Origin: Ilyomonas sp965214235
GTDB taxonomy: Bacteria; Bacteroidota; Bacteroidia; Chitinophagales; Chitinophagaceae
DNA length: 64,000 bases
Reading direction: 5' to 3'
NCBI GenBank assembly: GCA_965214235.1
Contig: CBDCBH010000003.1
Coordinates: 1,488,001 to 1,552,000 of the forward strand
Position 1 is the first letter of the stretch. Each line of letters begins with the position of its first letter. The notes beneath the pieces were generated by a model that was not told the DNA's origin, did no database searches, and saw only the letters and a list, made by a program, of their open reading frames with translations. The position numbers and the translations under genes are program-made. Positions 1 to 8,287 of this stretch are shown here, one piece after another.

Positions 1-3000
1 CAAGCATTTTTTTAAGCAACCTTTCCGGTGTGTTTTCCGATGACAGGGCATGGTTGATTTTGATAATGGTGTTCAAATCGTAAATGTTTTGCAATGCCGA
101 AATATTCATGTCAGCATCTTTAACTGATACGTTGCTTAACAGTTCGGGAAACTTCTTTTTTAGCTGACTGCATTTTGAAATGGCCCCCCATTTTTGATAA
201 CATTCAAATGCTTTTTTTAGCATCAGTTCTCCAAATTCATTTTTGCCGGCTGCGAAATATAAATACGCAAAGTGTTCTCTTGCGAAGGCTTCTTCATGAA
301 TAAAATTACCTTTTTGCGATTGGGCGATTGACTTATAAAAAAGCGAGGCGGCTTTTTCAATTTGCCCTTCGTGCCCCGCAATAAAAGCATTAACAAGCGT
401 ATGTTTATTTTCAAAATTTTGAGGCGCATATTTTGAAAAGCTTTTCAATAATTTTTCTTTCACTTGTATCCGTTGCCAATTTTTTTTCTTTTCCGCTGCG
501 TTCGCCGTTAAGCTTTGCAACTGCTTAATAAAAACGATGGCAGAAAATAAAATAAAAGCCGGGTAAGTAATTTGCCGCGAAGTTGTTTCTTCTTCATATT
601 TATCGGCCAATTCAGAATTCTCAAACGCTTTATCATATTCATTAAACACGCAGGCGAGCGTCATTTTATAAAAATAAAAATCAAACTTACTGGCTTCATC
701 GTTCGATTTTTCGAGCGTTTCTAAAAAAGCATCTTCATCAAAACCTTCGCTGTTCATAACCAGAGGGTTTGTTACTTCTCTTGCAAAATTGATTACAAAC
801 TGACGCTGGCTTTCCGAAATATTATACACCAAATCCTGGTTCATGGCTTTGATGGTAGCGCAATCGTCCGTCATGTTATCAAGGAGTTCAACAAGGTTAT
901 CGCCAGCATGTAAACGGATAGACGTATGAAAAGAAAGAGCGAAAGCCGCATAGAGATAATCGCCCGTTTTTCTACCTAATTCATACGCTTCCCGCAGCGG
1001 CAAAACAGAAGCCCGCAGGCTATCAAGCCAATACGAAAGAAAGCCGTAAAAACTAACCATCACTTTTGTTTTTACTGTTGTGGCATGTAACTGTTCCGTT
1101 AGCTGAAGCGACATTTTTCCAAAGTTGTAACCCTTTTCCAGATTGCCCACAAAAACAGATAACGCAAACCCGTAAAAGCAGTATGCAAACGGCGCATAAA
1201 CCGAGTTGCCGTATTTAAGTGACAGTTGTACCTGCTTAAAAATAACAAGCGGAAGAATATCGGGCGCAGCACCAAAAATGCTGGCTAACGAATTTACGGT
1301 TAATCGTAAGAAAATTAAAGCTTTTTCGTCCTTCATCATCGGCATTAATGGAATTGTGGCGATACTTTTGTTTTTTAACTGCCATTTTACAACCGCATAT
1401 TCTTTAAGTAAGGTTAGCTTGGTGGGATGCCGTTGAATAGGAAATCCAATTTCTTTTAGCACCTGTAGCAAGTGAGCAATCGCTTCGGGAAACTGATGAT
1501 TTTCCGATAAGTGATACACTTTAATTTCATGCGCTTTAATGCTGTCTTGCAAGTTTTTTGCTCTTTTGGTTGATACGTCTAACAGCTTTTCCGCTTCTTC
1601 CGCTTTGCCTGTTATTAGCGCTACTTCGGTGGCTTCGTAATAAAGATTTAATACAAAATTATAATGCACATCCCAATCATCAGAATTCAAAAAAAGAATG
1701 GCGGCTGACAAATATGTATATGATTGTTCAAAAGCTGCGGCGCGTTTTGCTTCTAAGCCTGCTTTAAAAATATATTCGGTAACAGTAGAAACTTTGTCAG
1801 GCGATACGATGCTTCGGGCTGCTTCAAAATGGCCGGCAATTTCATATAAAACGGATGTAGTTCGGGTTTCGTTATATAGTGAAATCAATTCGGTAGCAAT
1901 GGCAAAATGAATCTGGTCGCGCTTGTCGTCAGGTATTATTTTATAAATGGTTTGCGGTATCCGGTCGTGCGTAAATAAATAAACATCATTTCCTTTAAAA
2001 TTAACCAGGCCTTCATTTATCAACCGCTTCATCATCTCATAAAGGCTTTCTTTTGGTTTGTTTATAATGCCTGATAATATGGCGATATTAAATTCACTTC
2101 CCATGCAGCAAGCATACATCAGCACATCCTGCAAATGCAATGGCAGCCGTTTTACTTTTTCGGCCATGTACTCCGCAACATTATCGGTTATATGCAAACC
2201 TTGTAACCGTTGTTTGCTCCATATCCAGTTGCTTTTATTGGCGTCGTAAAAAAGAGCTTTATCTTGTAAAGCAATGGTAAGCAACTGGTGAACAAAAAAA
2301 GGATTGCCCAATGTTTTTGTATAAACCAAATCGCTTAACTCTTTGATGTCGTTACACGAAAAACTATCTTCAATCATCACTTCAACCTCGTTCCTGCTTA
2401 GGTTGGCAACCGCCAGTTCCACCAAATTTTGCTTCGCTTCCCTTATTTTTTGAAGATTACTTTCTAAGAATTCATTTCTTTCTGTACTGTTGTTGCGGTA
2501 ACAACAAATGAACATAAAGTTTGTAAGCCCTTGATTGTGTAAGATAGAATAAATGGTTTCCCACGAAGAAGCATCTGCCCATTGCAGGTCGTCGGCAAAA
2601 AAAATAAGCGGCTTTTTTATCGCTGATGTTTCCTGTAATATTTTTTGAAAAACAACATTAAAATTCCCGCTTTTTTTATTGTCTTTAAACTCATCAACCA
2701 ATTCAGATTTTTCTTCATTACCTATCCATTTCAATTCGGGCACCAATTCAAAAATTAATTCTTCATTATCCTGTATCGCTTTTTTCAAAGCGTATTTCCA
2801 TTCGGTGAGAACGTCTTCCGATTCCGATAAAATAACGGTGGCGAGTTCTTTTAAAACGCGAATCATCGACATGTGCGGCATAGCAACTTTAACCTGGTTG
2901 AATTTAACCGTTAAAATGATGCCTTCCTTGTCTAACACCTTTTTTCTTAATTGTTCAACCAATGATGTTTTTCCAATGCCGGCATCTCCGGAAATCAGAT

Positions 3001-3925
3001 ACAGTTCCGAGCTTCCATTGATTGCTTTTTCCAAGCCTCTATGCAGGTTTTCTATTTCGTTGGCGCGACCATACAGCCTGTCAGATAATTTTACTCGTTG
3101 CAACTCATCCTGCAAAGCAATTTTAAAAGGCGCCACCACTTCTTTCGCTTCATACATGTCAATACAAGTGTTTAAATCTTTTTCAAGACTGCCTGCAGAC
3201 TGGTATCTTTCATCGGGATTTTTACAAAGAAGCTTATCAATCATATCGGAAATAACAGATGGAATTTTGCTGCTGATTGAAACAAGCGGCAACGGCATTT
3301 GCACAAGGTGCATGTGCACAAGAGTTGCATTGTCGGCGTGCGAAAAAGGAAGCTGTCCGGCAAGCATTTCGTAAAAAATAACACCCAAGGAATAAAGATC
3401 GGTTCTGTTATCAATAATCTGGTTTAGCCTGCCGGTTTGCTCGGGCGCTATGTAAGCAACTTCGCCGCCCCAATCCTGAAAATTAATACTGCGGTTTACA
3501 GATATTGTTCCGGCAAGGCTAAAGTCAATTAATTCAATAAACGCTGTTTGTAAGTTGTAAAGGATGTTATGGCTGTTGATGCGAAAATGACACAAGCCGG
3601 CCGCGTGCAAAGCGTATAATATATGCGTTATGTTTTTGGCAAATTTTAAAAACTCTTTGAGCGAAAATTTTTTATTCGCCATGACGTTTTTAAGCGGTAC
3701 GCCATCAAAATACTGATACGAAAATGCCTCTTTGTTTTCATATACTCCTTTGCGCAACGGTCTTCTTATGCCCGGCATATTATACTGCCTGGTAATATCA
3801 AATTCATTTGCCAGATCGGCTGAAGTATTTTTCATATGACTGCAAACTTTCCAAATAACAAAATCACCATTTTTGCCTGGTTCTTTGTATAAGACCGACC
3901 TGTTACTTTGGCTTATTAATTCCAT
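1..3925 (-). CDS. Giant (pseudo)kinase/AAA ATPase/TPR/GAF signalling protein, 3' end outside window
   Basis: The reading frame is open from the ATG at 3925 to the window edge (1308 codons) and has no end here. Residues 1-270 are a Ser/Thr-kinase fold: beta-3 Lys26 (VIWKVC), an APE motif (YIAPEQTGR) and the typical DLYSLGV helix. The catalytic loop reads HFRINSHNIL (113-122) instead of HRDxKxxN, and DFG is DFS (134-136), so catalysis is doubtful. About residue 312 there is a Walker A (GDAGIGKTS) and near 440 a Walker B (IFFADDLQWAD) of the large AAA/STAND type. A long helical TPR-like stretch follows, and the last visible residues (DLNTIIKINHALSSE) match the lead-in to a GAF domain. Related multidomain proteins usually end in a histidine kinase; here that part is not visible. 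It is divergent from the 5.1-8.1 kb operon. Confidence 0.88.
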   Translation of the reverse strand, partial: MELISQSNRSVLYKEPGKNGDFVIWKVCSHMKNTSADLANEFDITRQYNMPGIRRPLRKGVYENKEAFSYQYFDGVPLKNVMANKKFSLKEFLKFAKNITHILYALHAAGLCHFRINSHNILYNLQTAFIELIDFSLAGTISVNRSINFQDWGGEVAYIAPEQTGRLNQIIDNRTDLYSLGVIFYEMLAGQLPFSHADNATLVHMHLVQMPLPLVSISSKIPSVISDMIDKLLCKNPDERYQSAGSLEKDLNTCIDMYEAKEVVAPFKIALQDELQRVKLSDRLYGRANEIENLHRGLEKAINGSSELYLISGDAGIGKTSLVEQLRKKVLDKEGIILTVKFNQVKVAMPHMSMIRVLKELATVILSESEDVLTEWKYALKKAIQDNEELIFELVPELKWIGNEEKSELVDEFKDNKKSGNFNVVFQKILQETSAIKKPLIFFADDLQWADASSWETIYSILHNQGLTNFMFICCYRNNSTERNEFLESNLQKIREAKQNLVELAVANLSRNEVEVMIEDSFSCNDIKELSDLVYTKTLGNPFFVHQLLTIALQDKALFYDANKSNWIWSKQRLQGLHITDNVAEYMAEKVKRLPLHLQDVLMYACCMGSEFNIAILSGIINKPKESLYEMMKRLINEGLVNFKGNDVYLFTHDRIPQTIYKIIPDDKRDQIHFAIATELISLYNETRTTSVLYEIAGHFEAARSIVSPDKVSTVTEYIFKAGLEAKRAAAFEQSYTYLSAAILFLNSDDWDVHYNFVLNLYYEATEVALITGKAEEAEKLLDVSTKRAKNLQDSIKAHEIKVYHLSENHQFPEAIAHLLQVLKEIGFPIQRHPTKLTLLKEYAVVKWQLKNKSIATIPLMPMMKDEKALIFLRLTVNSLASIFGAAPDILPLVIFKQVQLSLKYGNSVYAPFAYCFYGFALSVFVGNLEKGYNFGKMSLQLTEQLHATTVKTKVMVSFYGFLSYWLDSLRASVLPLREAYELGRKTGDYLYAAFALSFHTSIRLHAGDNLVELLDNMTDDCATIKAMNQDLVYNISESQRQFVINFAREVTNPLVMNSEGFDEDAFLETLEKSNDEASKFDFYFYKMTLACVFNEYDKAFENSELADKYEEETTSRQITYPAFILFSAIVFIKQLQSLTANAAEKKKNWQRIQVKEKLLKSFSKYAPQNFENKHTLVNAFIAGHEGQIEKAASLFYKSIAQSQKGNFIHEEAFAREHFAYLYFAAGKNEFGELMLKKAFECYQKWGAISKCSQLKKKFPELLSNVSVKDADMNISALQNIYDLNTIIKINHALSSENTPERLLKKML

Positions 3926-4249
3926 TGGTGTTTGTTTATTGCGCCAGTTTATTTGGTGAAAAAGGTATTACTTTTTCATGAAAGATTTACTGCCATTGCA
4001 ATAGAACAACAAGGTAGATTGAAACTGAACTGCTGAAAGAGAGTAAATGTCTACGAAAAAAATAACAACTGCTGTGTTGTGCGTTATCTGTTTTGACCAT
4101 CTCAAAACTTTGAAAAGTTGATAACCGCACCCTTAAATTTATCTTGCCACTGGTTCACTTATTCGTTATCTTTAAAGAGTGAATAGTAGACTCTTTATTT
4201 ATGGAAAATACTTGTTTGAATTCTAAACAAGCTTGACAATGACGCGCAA
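3926..4249. other. Intergenic stretch upstream of the kinase gene
   Basis: No gene is seen. It must hold the promoter of the leftward kinase gene. At 4076-4085 it carries GTTGTGCGTT, which is 8/10 complementary to AACACGCAAC at 4850-4859 beyond the higBA relic. I read this as a possible cassette boundary. Confidence 0.4.
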
Positions 4250-4512
4250 AAAAATTGATTGGATGTTTGAGTTTATAAAGAGTGTTGACTATATTCCCAA
4301 AAAATAATTTCAACATCTTGAAAAGTCGGATTGGCTTTTCGAAGTTAGAATTGAGTTTGAAAGTAACAACTACCGGATATTCTGTTTTTTTGATGGAGGA
4401 AAATGAGGGATACTAAATAAATGCATTTTAAAAGAAGGCGCAGAAAACGCCAAAATCAAAACTCGAATTAGCCAAGAAGTTAAAGAAACAATATTCTATT
4501 GACAAAAAATGA
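4250..4512 (+). pseudogene. higB: Decayed HigB-type toxin
   Basis: Joining frames gives a recognisable HigB/Gp49-family RNase toxin. One frame reads SDWLFEVRIEFESNNYRIF then CFFDGGK, broken by TAA after IPKK and TGA after DGGK. Another frame gives the C-terminus KKAQKTPKSKLELAKKLKKQ ending at TGA 4510-4512. The family motif 'GLYELR...YRIFCFFD...QKKTQKTP' is plain. At least two stops and a frameshift make it non-functional. In the family the toxin gene precedes its antitoxin gene, as here. Confidence 0.8.
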
Positions 4513-4513
4513 A

Positions 4514-4840
4514 ATGCAGAAAACGAAAAAGCAAACAGCAAAAATATCAAACAATTAAGTCGTTTCGTGGGACACCCGCTTACACAAAAAAATTGAACTT
4601 TACGGAACTGAGACAAGTTCTGAATTTGAAATGAAATCGCAGACTTTTATTCTGGGAGAACTGTTGAAAGGCAAAAGATAAAAAGCCAACTTAACACAAG
4701 CAGAAACGCCAGAAAGAACATGAACTAAGATAAGTGATATTTCACGAATTTAAAATGGCAGAGCGGACATTCAAATATCAACATTGTATAGACTTGTTGA
4801 ACAAGGCTTAAATAGCAAACTCGAATTTTCAATGCGCTAA
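4514..4840 (+). pseudogene. higA: Decayed HigA-type antitoxin (HTH_3)
   Basis: The remnant starts with an ATG two bases after the toxin stop. Segments GTETSSEFEMKSQTFILGEL, KANLTQAETPERT and NGRADIQISTLYRLVEQGLN match a HigA-family antitoxin with a Cro/C1 helix-turn-helix domain. In-frame stops interrupt it: TAA after about 14 codons, TAA after LLKGKR, TGA inside the HTH and TAA before NGRAD. The last segment ends in a proper stop at 4838-4840. Both partners of the pair are dead, which is compatible with loss of an addiction module. Confidence 0.85.
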
Positions 4841-4849
4841 AGTAAGGCG

Positions 4850-5000
4850 AACACGCAACATAGGATGCGGTTTGCTGCAAGCCTGACCATTGGAGCAATT
4901 AACATTTTATCGGCTCTAGGATTTTTTCGGACGGGTTCAAGCGTTATTAAATGCTTTTCAAAGCAGTTACGAGTACTTGCTATTAGCCAAGCCCATTTTA
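4850..5000 (+). repeat. attC-like spacer following the higBA relic
   Basis: It begins AACACGCAAC and contains GACCATTGGAGCAAT, which also occurs with one base less in the spacer at 54.5 kb (GACATTGGAGCAAT). It shares the general plan of the spacers of the 51-55 kb array: left arm, GACNTTG motif, AT-rich loop and a later GTTACGAG. The right arm is poorly preserved. I infer that higBA was once a cassette of the same type. Confidence 0.5.
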
Positions 5001-5098
5001 TTTTTGCCGCGCTAAAAAACTACAATGTAAAAAAAATTGTGGTTGTTAATATACTTGTTTATACATTAGCTTATTAATTCACCTTTCAATAAAACATT

Positions 5099-5371
5099 AT
5101 GGCTGACAACTTAACCATCGGCGATGCACTGCCTGATTACATGCAAGACAATTATCCAGAAACCGTTTTAGAAGTACCCCTTTCTGAAGCTGTAAACATT
5201 GCCGTTTATGGCGAACCTCCTACGTCGGATCTTAGCCAGGATGACATTAACAGCGTTATCCAAATTTTTAATTTATATCAATCGCAAGGCGGACAGGGTT
5301 CCGACGCGGGCGGATCGGCTTATTGGAATAAATCGCCTGATGAAAACCAGGCTTACTGGAATAAGAGTTAG
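5099..5371 (+). CDS. 90-aa peptide, possible RiPP-like precursor with repeated AYWNKS
   Basis: This is a short acidic protein, first gene of a tight + strand run (next ATG 58 bp after its stop). Residues 1-60 look like a leader with a predicted helical acidic part. Residues 61-72 are Gln/Gly-rich (QSQGGQGSDAGG). After the double glycine at 71-72 the C-terminus carries AYWNKS twice (74-79 and 85-90), separated by PDENQ. No Cys is present, so it is not an ordinary lanthipeptide precursor. A leader, GG and repeated core architecture is typical of ribosomal peptide precursors; that reading is inference. It could instead be a small secreted or interaction protein. I do not recognise a named family. 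Confidence 0.7.
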   Translation: MADNLTIGDALPDYMQDNYPETVLEVPLSEAVNIAVYGEPPTSDLSQDDINSVIQIFNLYQSQGGQGSDAGGSAYWNKSPDENQAYWNKS

Positions 5372-5429
5372 TGTGCTTTTTTTCAAGTAACTGCTTTTAC
5401 TTACCGCATACGCAATAAAAAGTACCGAA

Positions 5430-6494
5430 ATGTCTGCCCTTTCAATTGCAACTTTTGGAAACTCTTTTGCAGAAGTAATGGAGGAATATTGCAGTAGCCT
5501 CAAAGGAACTTTGATAGATGAGGCGTGTTTTAGCGGGCTGAAAAATCAGGCTGATTATTTCCCGCTTTCGTTAAGCGAATTCTGGTGTATTGAAATACCA
5601 TTAAACGATGCGGAGGGAAAAGCTGATTTCCTGTTTTGCATCTCCAATTCGGATCTATGTTACCATTATTTTTTTGATGAGTGGCCTGAAAGCGGTTATG
5701 GCAAAGAAGCAGCCTTAACTTTTTTACCTGGTATTCTTACTTTTTCAAAAGCCTGGCGAGAGGCAAAAAATTTTTCTTTTAAAACACTTGTGAATATTTG
5801 GTTTGAATACGATTTTAATAATATCGAAAAAAATAACTTAAAACCCAACTTTTTTTATGCGCCAGCAAAAGGTGCGCATCCGTTTGCGGTAGCGGCTGCC
5901 ACAGAAACGATACTGCATACGATTTCTGAAGAGTTCATTTCAAAAAAAGCATTACTTCATTTGTTGCATTGCTGCTGCGCCGTACCGCAGGGCGCATGGG
6001 TTTCCCAGATTGGAAAAATGTTTGCCAGAGAGGAAGATTCATTACGACTTTTTATTCAGCAAATACCAAAACACGGTATTAAAAATTATCTCAATAAAAT
6101 CGGGTATGAGCCTGTTTCAAACCATCAGCTAGACGTGTTATTAAATGACTGCTATCAACTTGCTGACCAGGTTGACCTTGACATTGATGTGTTAAATATT
6201 ACGGGAGACACGATTGGTATTGAATGCAGTTTTAATGAAACAAAGCGCGTGGTAGAATGTCTTGATTGTTTTTTTGCCAATGGGTTATGTACAAAACAAA
6301 AACACGAAGCGCTGAGTGTCTACTTAAGAAAAATGCAGGCAAGTAAAGAAGGAGAGTTTTGCCCTTTTTTTTCTCATTTCAAAATTGTATTTCATCCTTT
6401 GAAACCAGCGCGGGTAAAAGCTTATCTTGGGTTCGCCAATAAACAATCGGCTTCAAAAATTATCCGAACAAAACCTTCAAAAATTATTGTATGA
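5430..6494 (+). CDS. 354-aa uncharacterized protein, partner of the AYWNKS peptide
   Basis: No signal peptide or membrane segment is seen, so it is probably cytosolic. Conspicuous segments are NIWFEYDFNN (about 123-132), GDTIGIECSFN (about 262-272), a helix with CFFANGLCTKQKHEAL (about 285-300) and a C-terminal HFKIVFHPLKPARVKAYLGF. The last two remind me of an uncharacterized family found beside small peptides and large AAA kinases in other phyla; I recall this from memory and cannot check it. Its 3' end overlaps the next gene by 4 bp (ATGA), so the two are translationally coupled. A role as peptide-modifying or peptide-binding enzyme is conjecture. Confidence 0.8.
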   Translation: MSALSIATFGNSFAEVMEEYCSSLKGTLIDEACFSGLKNQADYFPLSLSEFWCIEIPLNDAEGKADFLFCISNSDLCYHYFFDEWPESGYGKEAALTFLPGILTFSKAWREAKNFSFKTLVNIWFEYDFNNIEKNNLKPNFFYAPAKGAHPFAVAAATETILHTISEEFISKKALLHLLHCCCAVPQGAWVSQIGKMFAREEDSLRLFIQQIPKHGIKNYLNKIGYEPVSNHQLDVLLNDCYQLADQVDLDIDVLNITGDTIGIECSFNETKRVVECLDCFFANGLCTKQKHEALSVYLRKMQASKEGEFCPFFSHFKIVFHPLKPARVKAYLGFANKQSASKIIRTKPSKIIV

Positions 6495-8095
6495 AATTCA
6501 CCGTGGTTATTCTGGTTTTTATTATTTGGGTTTATGCAATAATAAACGGATTTACTGGGCTGGCAAAGTCGCGGGATGGTTTGTCCGTAACATCGCAGGA
6601 AATGGATACCGTTGCTTATTCTTTGTGCAGCAATGGTGGCGCTTATCACATCCCTTTTAGTGTTGTGTTACCATTAGCACTCGATATACCGGGTTACCAT
6701 AGCATTAAAGACACTGCCATCTTAATAAATTATTTGCAGAACAGCTTTGATGTTTTATCCTGGAAAACATTTATTGCTCTTAACTGGCCGGCTAAACCAA
6801 CAGGAGAGCCCGATACTTTGGCTTGCTTTACCAATTATACCGGCATAACAGTATGGGAAAACTGGATGCCCAGTACAAAAATTTTCGTAGCGCCGGGGCA
6901 GCAACCAGCACTGTGGGAACAGGGCAGATACACGCTTCATAATTACCTTCGCTCTTTTCAGGGCCTTACAGCTGTGGTTGCCCGCGATTCAAACGTAACC
7001 GGAAACATTCATCCTCTCAATTCAGGTAATTTTTCAGTATTCAGAATTGGAAAAGTAGATAGCATGTTTAGTATTTTTAATGCAGAGCAATATCCTGTAA
7101 TTGATAGCAACCATATGTACACTTTATACGAGAACTTTTACAATAAGCAGGCTTATGATTATATAGTAAAAAGTAAACTTTATAACAAAAGCGGGCAAAC
7201 CGAATTTGTAAAAACATGGCCGTCTTATACAAAAGGCTTAACGGTAACAAACGGGAACGATACCATGAATATCGAGAAACAGTATAGCAGAGCCTATTTT
7301 CCTGTTGGCAATAGTAAAGATTCCAGCAAAATGATTGTTGATACCACCTATCCTTCTGCCCCTGATTCGAGCAAAATGGTTGTTGATACCACAACCTACG
7401 CATTCTCAAAAAATGAAGGTGCTATTATTATTAAATCAGCCTGGATTATACTAACCAATATGAGCGAGTATAAAAATTATTTGACCCGAACGGTTATAGT
7501 TAAGGGAAAGAATGGGATGAATAAAATAAGAACGCTGGGCCTAGTAGGAATGCACATTATTCATAAGGTTGCCGAAGTTACCCAGTGGGTGTGGAGTAGT
7601 TTTGAACACATTAATAACGCGCCTTATGTTGATAATACCGGGCGGGCCATTTTGAAACCGGGGATAGATTATCTTTATTTTGATGAGCGTAACAGCGATA
7701 CCAGTCTTTATAATAAACATCCCAATTCAATCTACCAGCCAAATCCGTTCAGCCGCAAGCCTTCCCAGGTTGTAAATTTGCTGACACCTTTAACCAGTAC
7801 CGATTCTATAAACAATCAATTTCATGCGCTGATTGCAAAAGCAGATAAAAATTCGGTTTGGCTACATTACCGGCTTGTGGGTACACAATGGCCGTTTAAC
7901 CCCGAATTATTTAGTTTTGGCAGCGATTACAAGCCCTCGCTTTTAGGCAACCCTATTATGGAAACGTATGTACAAAAAACATCCAGTTGCATGAGCTGCC
8001 ATAGTGCAGCGCGATTTCTTCAAAACAATTCGAAAAATCATTTCAGTTATGGCTACAATGCAGATTTTATCTGGGGTTTGAATGATGCCAGATAA
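6491..8095 (+). CDS. Periplasmic c-type cytochrome-like protein (one CxxCH)
   Basis: The start overlaps the previous stop by 4 bp. Residues 1-20 are a hydrophobic signal or anchor (VVILVFIIWVYAII). Motifs SWKTFIALNWP (about 85-95) and SSCMSCHSAARF (about 498-509) are shared, as I recall, by an uncharacterized family of large single-heme proteins. CMSCH gives the covalent heme site, with His as axial ligand. Residues 276-302 contain a duplicated segment, DSSKMIVDTTYP and DSSKMVVDTTTY. The predicted location is outside the inner membrane. In the operon it may supply redox chemistry or sensing for the peptide system; this is inference. Confidence 0.8.
   Translation: MKFTVVILVFIIWVYAIINGFTGLAKSRDGLSVTSQEMDTVAYSLCSNGGAYHIPFSVVLPLALDIPGYHSIKDTAILINYLQNSFDVLSWKTFIALNWPAKPTGEPDTLACFTNYTGITVWENWMPSTKIFVAPGQQPALWEQGRYTLHNYLRSFQGLTAVVARDSNVTGNIHPLNSGNFSVFRIGKVDSMFSIFNAEQYPVIDSNHMYTLYENFYNKQAYDYIVKSKLYNKSGQTEFVKTWPSYTKGLTVTNGNDTMNIEKQYSRAYFPVGNSKDSSKMIVDTTYPSAPDSSKMVVDTTTYAFSKNEGAIIIKSAWIILTNMSEYKNYLTRTVIVKGKNGMNKIRTLGLVGMHIIHKVAEVTQWVWSSFEHINNAPYVDNTGRAILKPGIDYLYFDERNSDTSLYNKHPNSIYQPNPFSRKPSQVVNLLTPLTSTDSINNQFHALIAKADKNSVWLHYRLVGTQWPFNPELFSFGSDYKPSLLGNPIMETYVQKTSSCMSCHSAARFLQNNSKNHFSYGYNADFIWGLNDAR
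7318..7395 (+). repeat. Imperfect direct repeat inside the cytochrome-like gene
   Basis: Two copies of about 28 bp beginning GATTCCAGCAAAATG and GATTCGAGCAAAATG, about 48 bp apart, encode DSSKM-V-DTT twice. It looks like a local duplication. Confidence 0.7.
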
Positions 8096-8287
8096 GCCTG
8101 CAAACGTTATTAATTGCACCAAGTTATAAGTTGCCCTTTTATGATTTTCCGGTTGAAGAATATCTTCCGGAAAGAGCAGAGATTCATTTTCACAATACAT
8201 CTGCACAGATTTGCGCTATCTACGGAACATCTGACTTGTTCTGAAAAAATCTTAGACTGTTATTTAGATAATCCTAACTTTACACTA

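Noticed and set aside
2679..3374. 231-codon + strand ORF
   Set aside because: It lies opposite the kinase/AAA gene, whose frame has clear domain motifs; the + strand translation shows none.
5099..5371. Lanthipeptide precursor
   Set aside because: No Cys in the peptide and no LanB, LanM, LanKC or transporter gene nearby.
7943..8206. 87-codon minus-strand ORF over the cytochrome gene end
   Set aside because: It is the antisense shadow of the CMSCH region, with no motif of its own.
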